Part shown: one piece after another, positions 28,955 to 30,000 of the stretch
Layout: every line of letters starts with the position of its first letter
How positions within the stretch are numbered: the stretch's first letter is position 1
Assembly (NCBI GenBank): GCA_001586965.3
Contig: LUCW03000016.1
Coordinates: 57,501 to 87,500 of the forward strand
Origin: Sphaeroforma sirkka
Lineage: Eukaryota > Opisthokonta > Ichthyosporea > Ichthyophonida
DNA length: 30,000 nucleotides
Reading direction: 5' to 3'
The notes under the pieces: generated by a model
What the model saw: the letters and a program-made list of their open reading frames with translations, nothing else
Told to the model about the DNA's origin: nothing
The model's database searches: none
Program-made: the position numbers and the translations under genes

Positions 28955-29155
28955 CATGCATTTCAAGTCAAGAAGGAGCTTAATCATACACCCTAAAACC
29001 CTACAACCCTGTGTGGGCAAACCAGATGGCCCTACACTAAACACACAGACACTAATCGACAAACACATCAAGACAAGAAGAAGCTGAAACATACGCCTTA
29101 AAACCCCAAAACCCTGTGTTGACAAACCAGATGGCCCTACACAAAACACACAGTA
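28955..29155 (+). repeat. ~105-bp direct duplication
   Basis: CAAACCAGATGGCCCTACAC occurs near 29018 and again about 105 bp later. It is preceded in both by TCAAGNCAAGAAG-AGCT, ATACNCC and an AAACCC/CCCTA-rich stretch ending ACCCTGTGT. The CCCTAAAACCCTA words resemble those of the neighbouring 180-bp satellite. Confidence 0.88.
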
Positions 29156-29189
29156 CTCGAGCGTACACGAGCAAGTGCATATACAGCAT

Positions 29190-29550
29190 ATCATGATCAC
29201 ATATCATGCACACTCAAGACCACGAGCAAATACTTGAACAATAAAAGCATGAAAATTATATAGTACATCATGCTCACATACCAACAATCAACACCACGAT
29301 CAAATACTTCAACAACAAAAGCATAGGTTATATAGTACATCATGCTCTAATGATGCTTATAAAGTATATCATGATCACATACCATGTACATCTAAGACCA
29401 CAAGCAAATACTTCAACAGTAAATCATGATGCTTATATAGTATACTATGATCACATACCATGCATACTTAAGACCACGAGCAAATACTTCAACGACAAAA
29501 TCATGAAGGTTATATAGTACATCATGATCACATACCTTGCACACCAAAGA
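29190..29550 (+). repeat. Tandem family, units of ~75 and ~104 bp
   Basis: GAGCAAATACTT or close variants occur near 29224, 29299, 29403 and 29478. Each is followed by CAACAnnAAA, a CATGA word, TTATATAGTACATCATG and CTCACATACC or ATCACATACC. Spacings alternate near 75, 104 and 75 bp, since one unit has an extra ATGATGCTTATA segment. 29551-29814 shows no recognised gene. Confidence 0.85.
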
Positions 29551-29814
29551 CAAGGAGAGTGTCGTATTTGCTGATGTCTGCCTTCCACAGATCACCGCAG
29601 CTGAAGGTGGCCCTTCCCCTGACCCCTTCGCGGTAAGCGCGCCATCTGTGAGATCGTGCGTGTGTCAGCCACATACCATAAGGAGCATTCCATTTTTAGC
29701 ATCTACCTACTGTGCTATTTATAGACACTGGAGATGGATAGTGTACGTATCATGCTTCCGTAATCGCAGGAATTCCTCAAGCGCCTACAATACAGTACAA
29801 GAAGGAACTCACAC

Positions 29815-29835
29815 ACTCTCACACACATACAAACA

Positions 29836-29894
<59 letters not shown>

Positions 29895-29943
29895 GTGGTG
29901 TATGTATGTGTGTATGTGTATGTGTATGTGATATGTGATGATG

Positions 29944-30000
<57 letters not shown>
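29815..30000. repeat. ACAT and TA microsatellites at window edge
   Basis: (ACAT)n from about 29827 to 29862 is followed by (TA)n to about 29884, then a TGTATG-rich part, then pure TA from about 29957 to the end. The order TG-rich then TA-rich resembles the compound satellite at 14.3-15.2 kb. Confidence 0.95.

Noticed and set aside
14340-30000. A CRISPR array or prokaryotic operon.
   Set aside because: The repeats are simple, degenerate or retroelement-derived, without regular unique spacers, and nothing else in the window is prokaryotic.

Overview
This is AT-rich nuclear DNA from a eukaryote, dominated by decayed transposable elements, degenerate tandem repeats and microsatellites. There is no operon-like gene packing, and no host gene can be assigned with confidence. 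The element types (Ty3-like LTR retroelements, a DIRS-like relic, a DDE_Tnp_4-type transposase) are common in protists, fungi and invertebrates. They do not identify the species.

Layout. 1-2250: no gene; degenerate ~370-bp repeats occupy 520-1880. 2251-9902 (+): LTR element 1, almost complete, with 594/591-bp LTRs (TG...CA). Its order is gag, protease, RT, RNase H, a Dam-like methyltransferase-type module, then a DDE integrase with a zinc-binding N-terminus. It carries three nonsense codons and about nine frame breaks. 9903-10206 (+) and 20687-21022 (-): inverted copies of a ~300-bp block that itself contains 33-bp repeats. 10225-12310: degenerate ~132-bp repeats, then a ~32-bp minisatellite. 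12776-13250 (-): remnant of a DDE transposase. 13780-14245 (+): a weak candidate for a host exon, with a Cys-rich EGF-like stretch and a GTGAGT splice donor. 14340-15235: compound TG/TA satellite. 15302-20620 (-): LTR element 2, a diverged relative of element 1. Its 3' LTR candidate, integrase, Dam-like module, RNase H and gag fragments survive, but the catalytic centre of RT is deleted.

21021-21331 is a palindrome with 84-bp arms. 22033-26211 (-) is a DIRS-like relic bounded by 90-bp inverted terminal repeats, each containing a TATA box. RT and RNase H motifs are readable across several frames, but no tyrosine recombinase was recognised. 26212-30000 is non-coding: a 28-bp minisatellite, a ~180-bp satellite with CCCTAAA motifs, two further tandem families, and ACAT/TA microsatellites at the right edge.

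Functionally, the two LTR elements share one polyprotein plan. The shared oddity is the Dam-like module between RNase H and integrase, a type of domain better known to me from DIRS elements. Nothing here looks like a complete, currently active element, but element 2 integrase keeps all catalytic residues and the element 1 RT core is intact.
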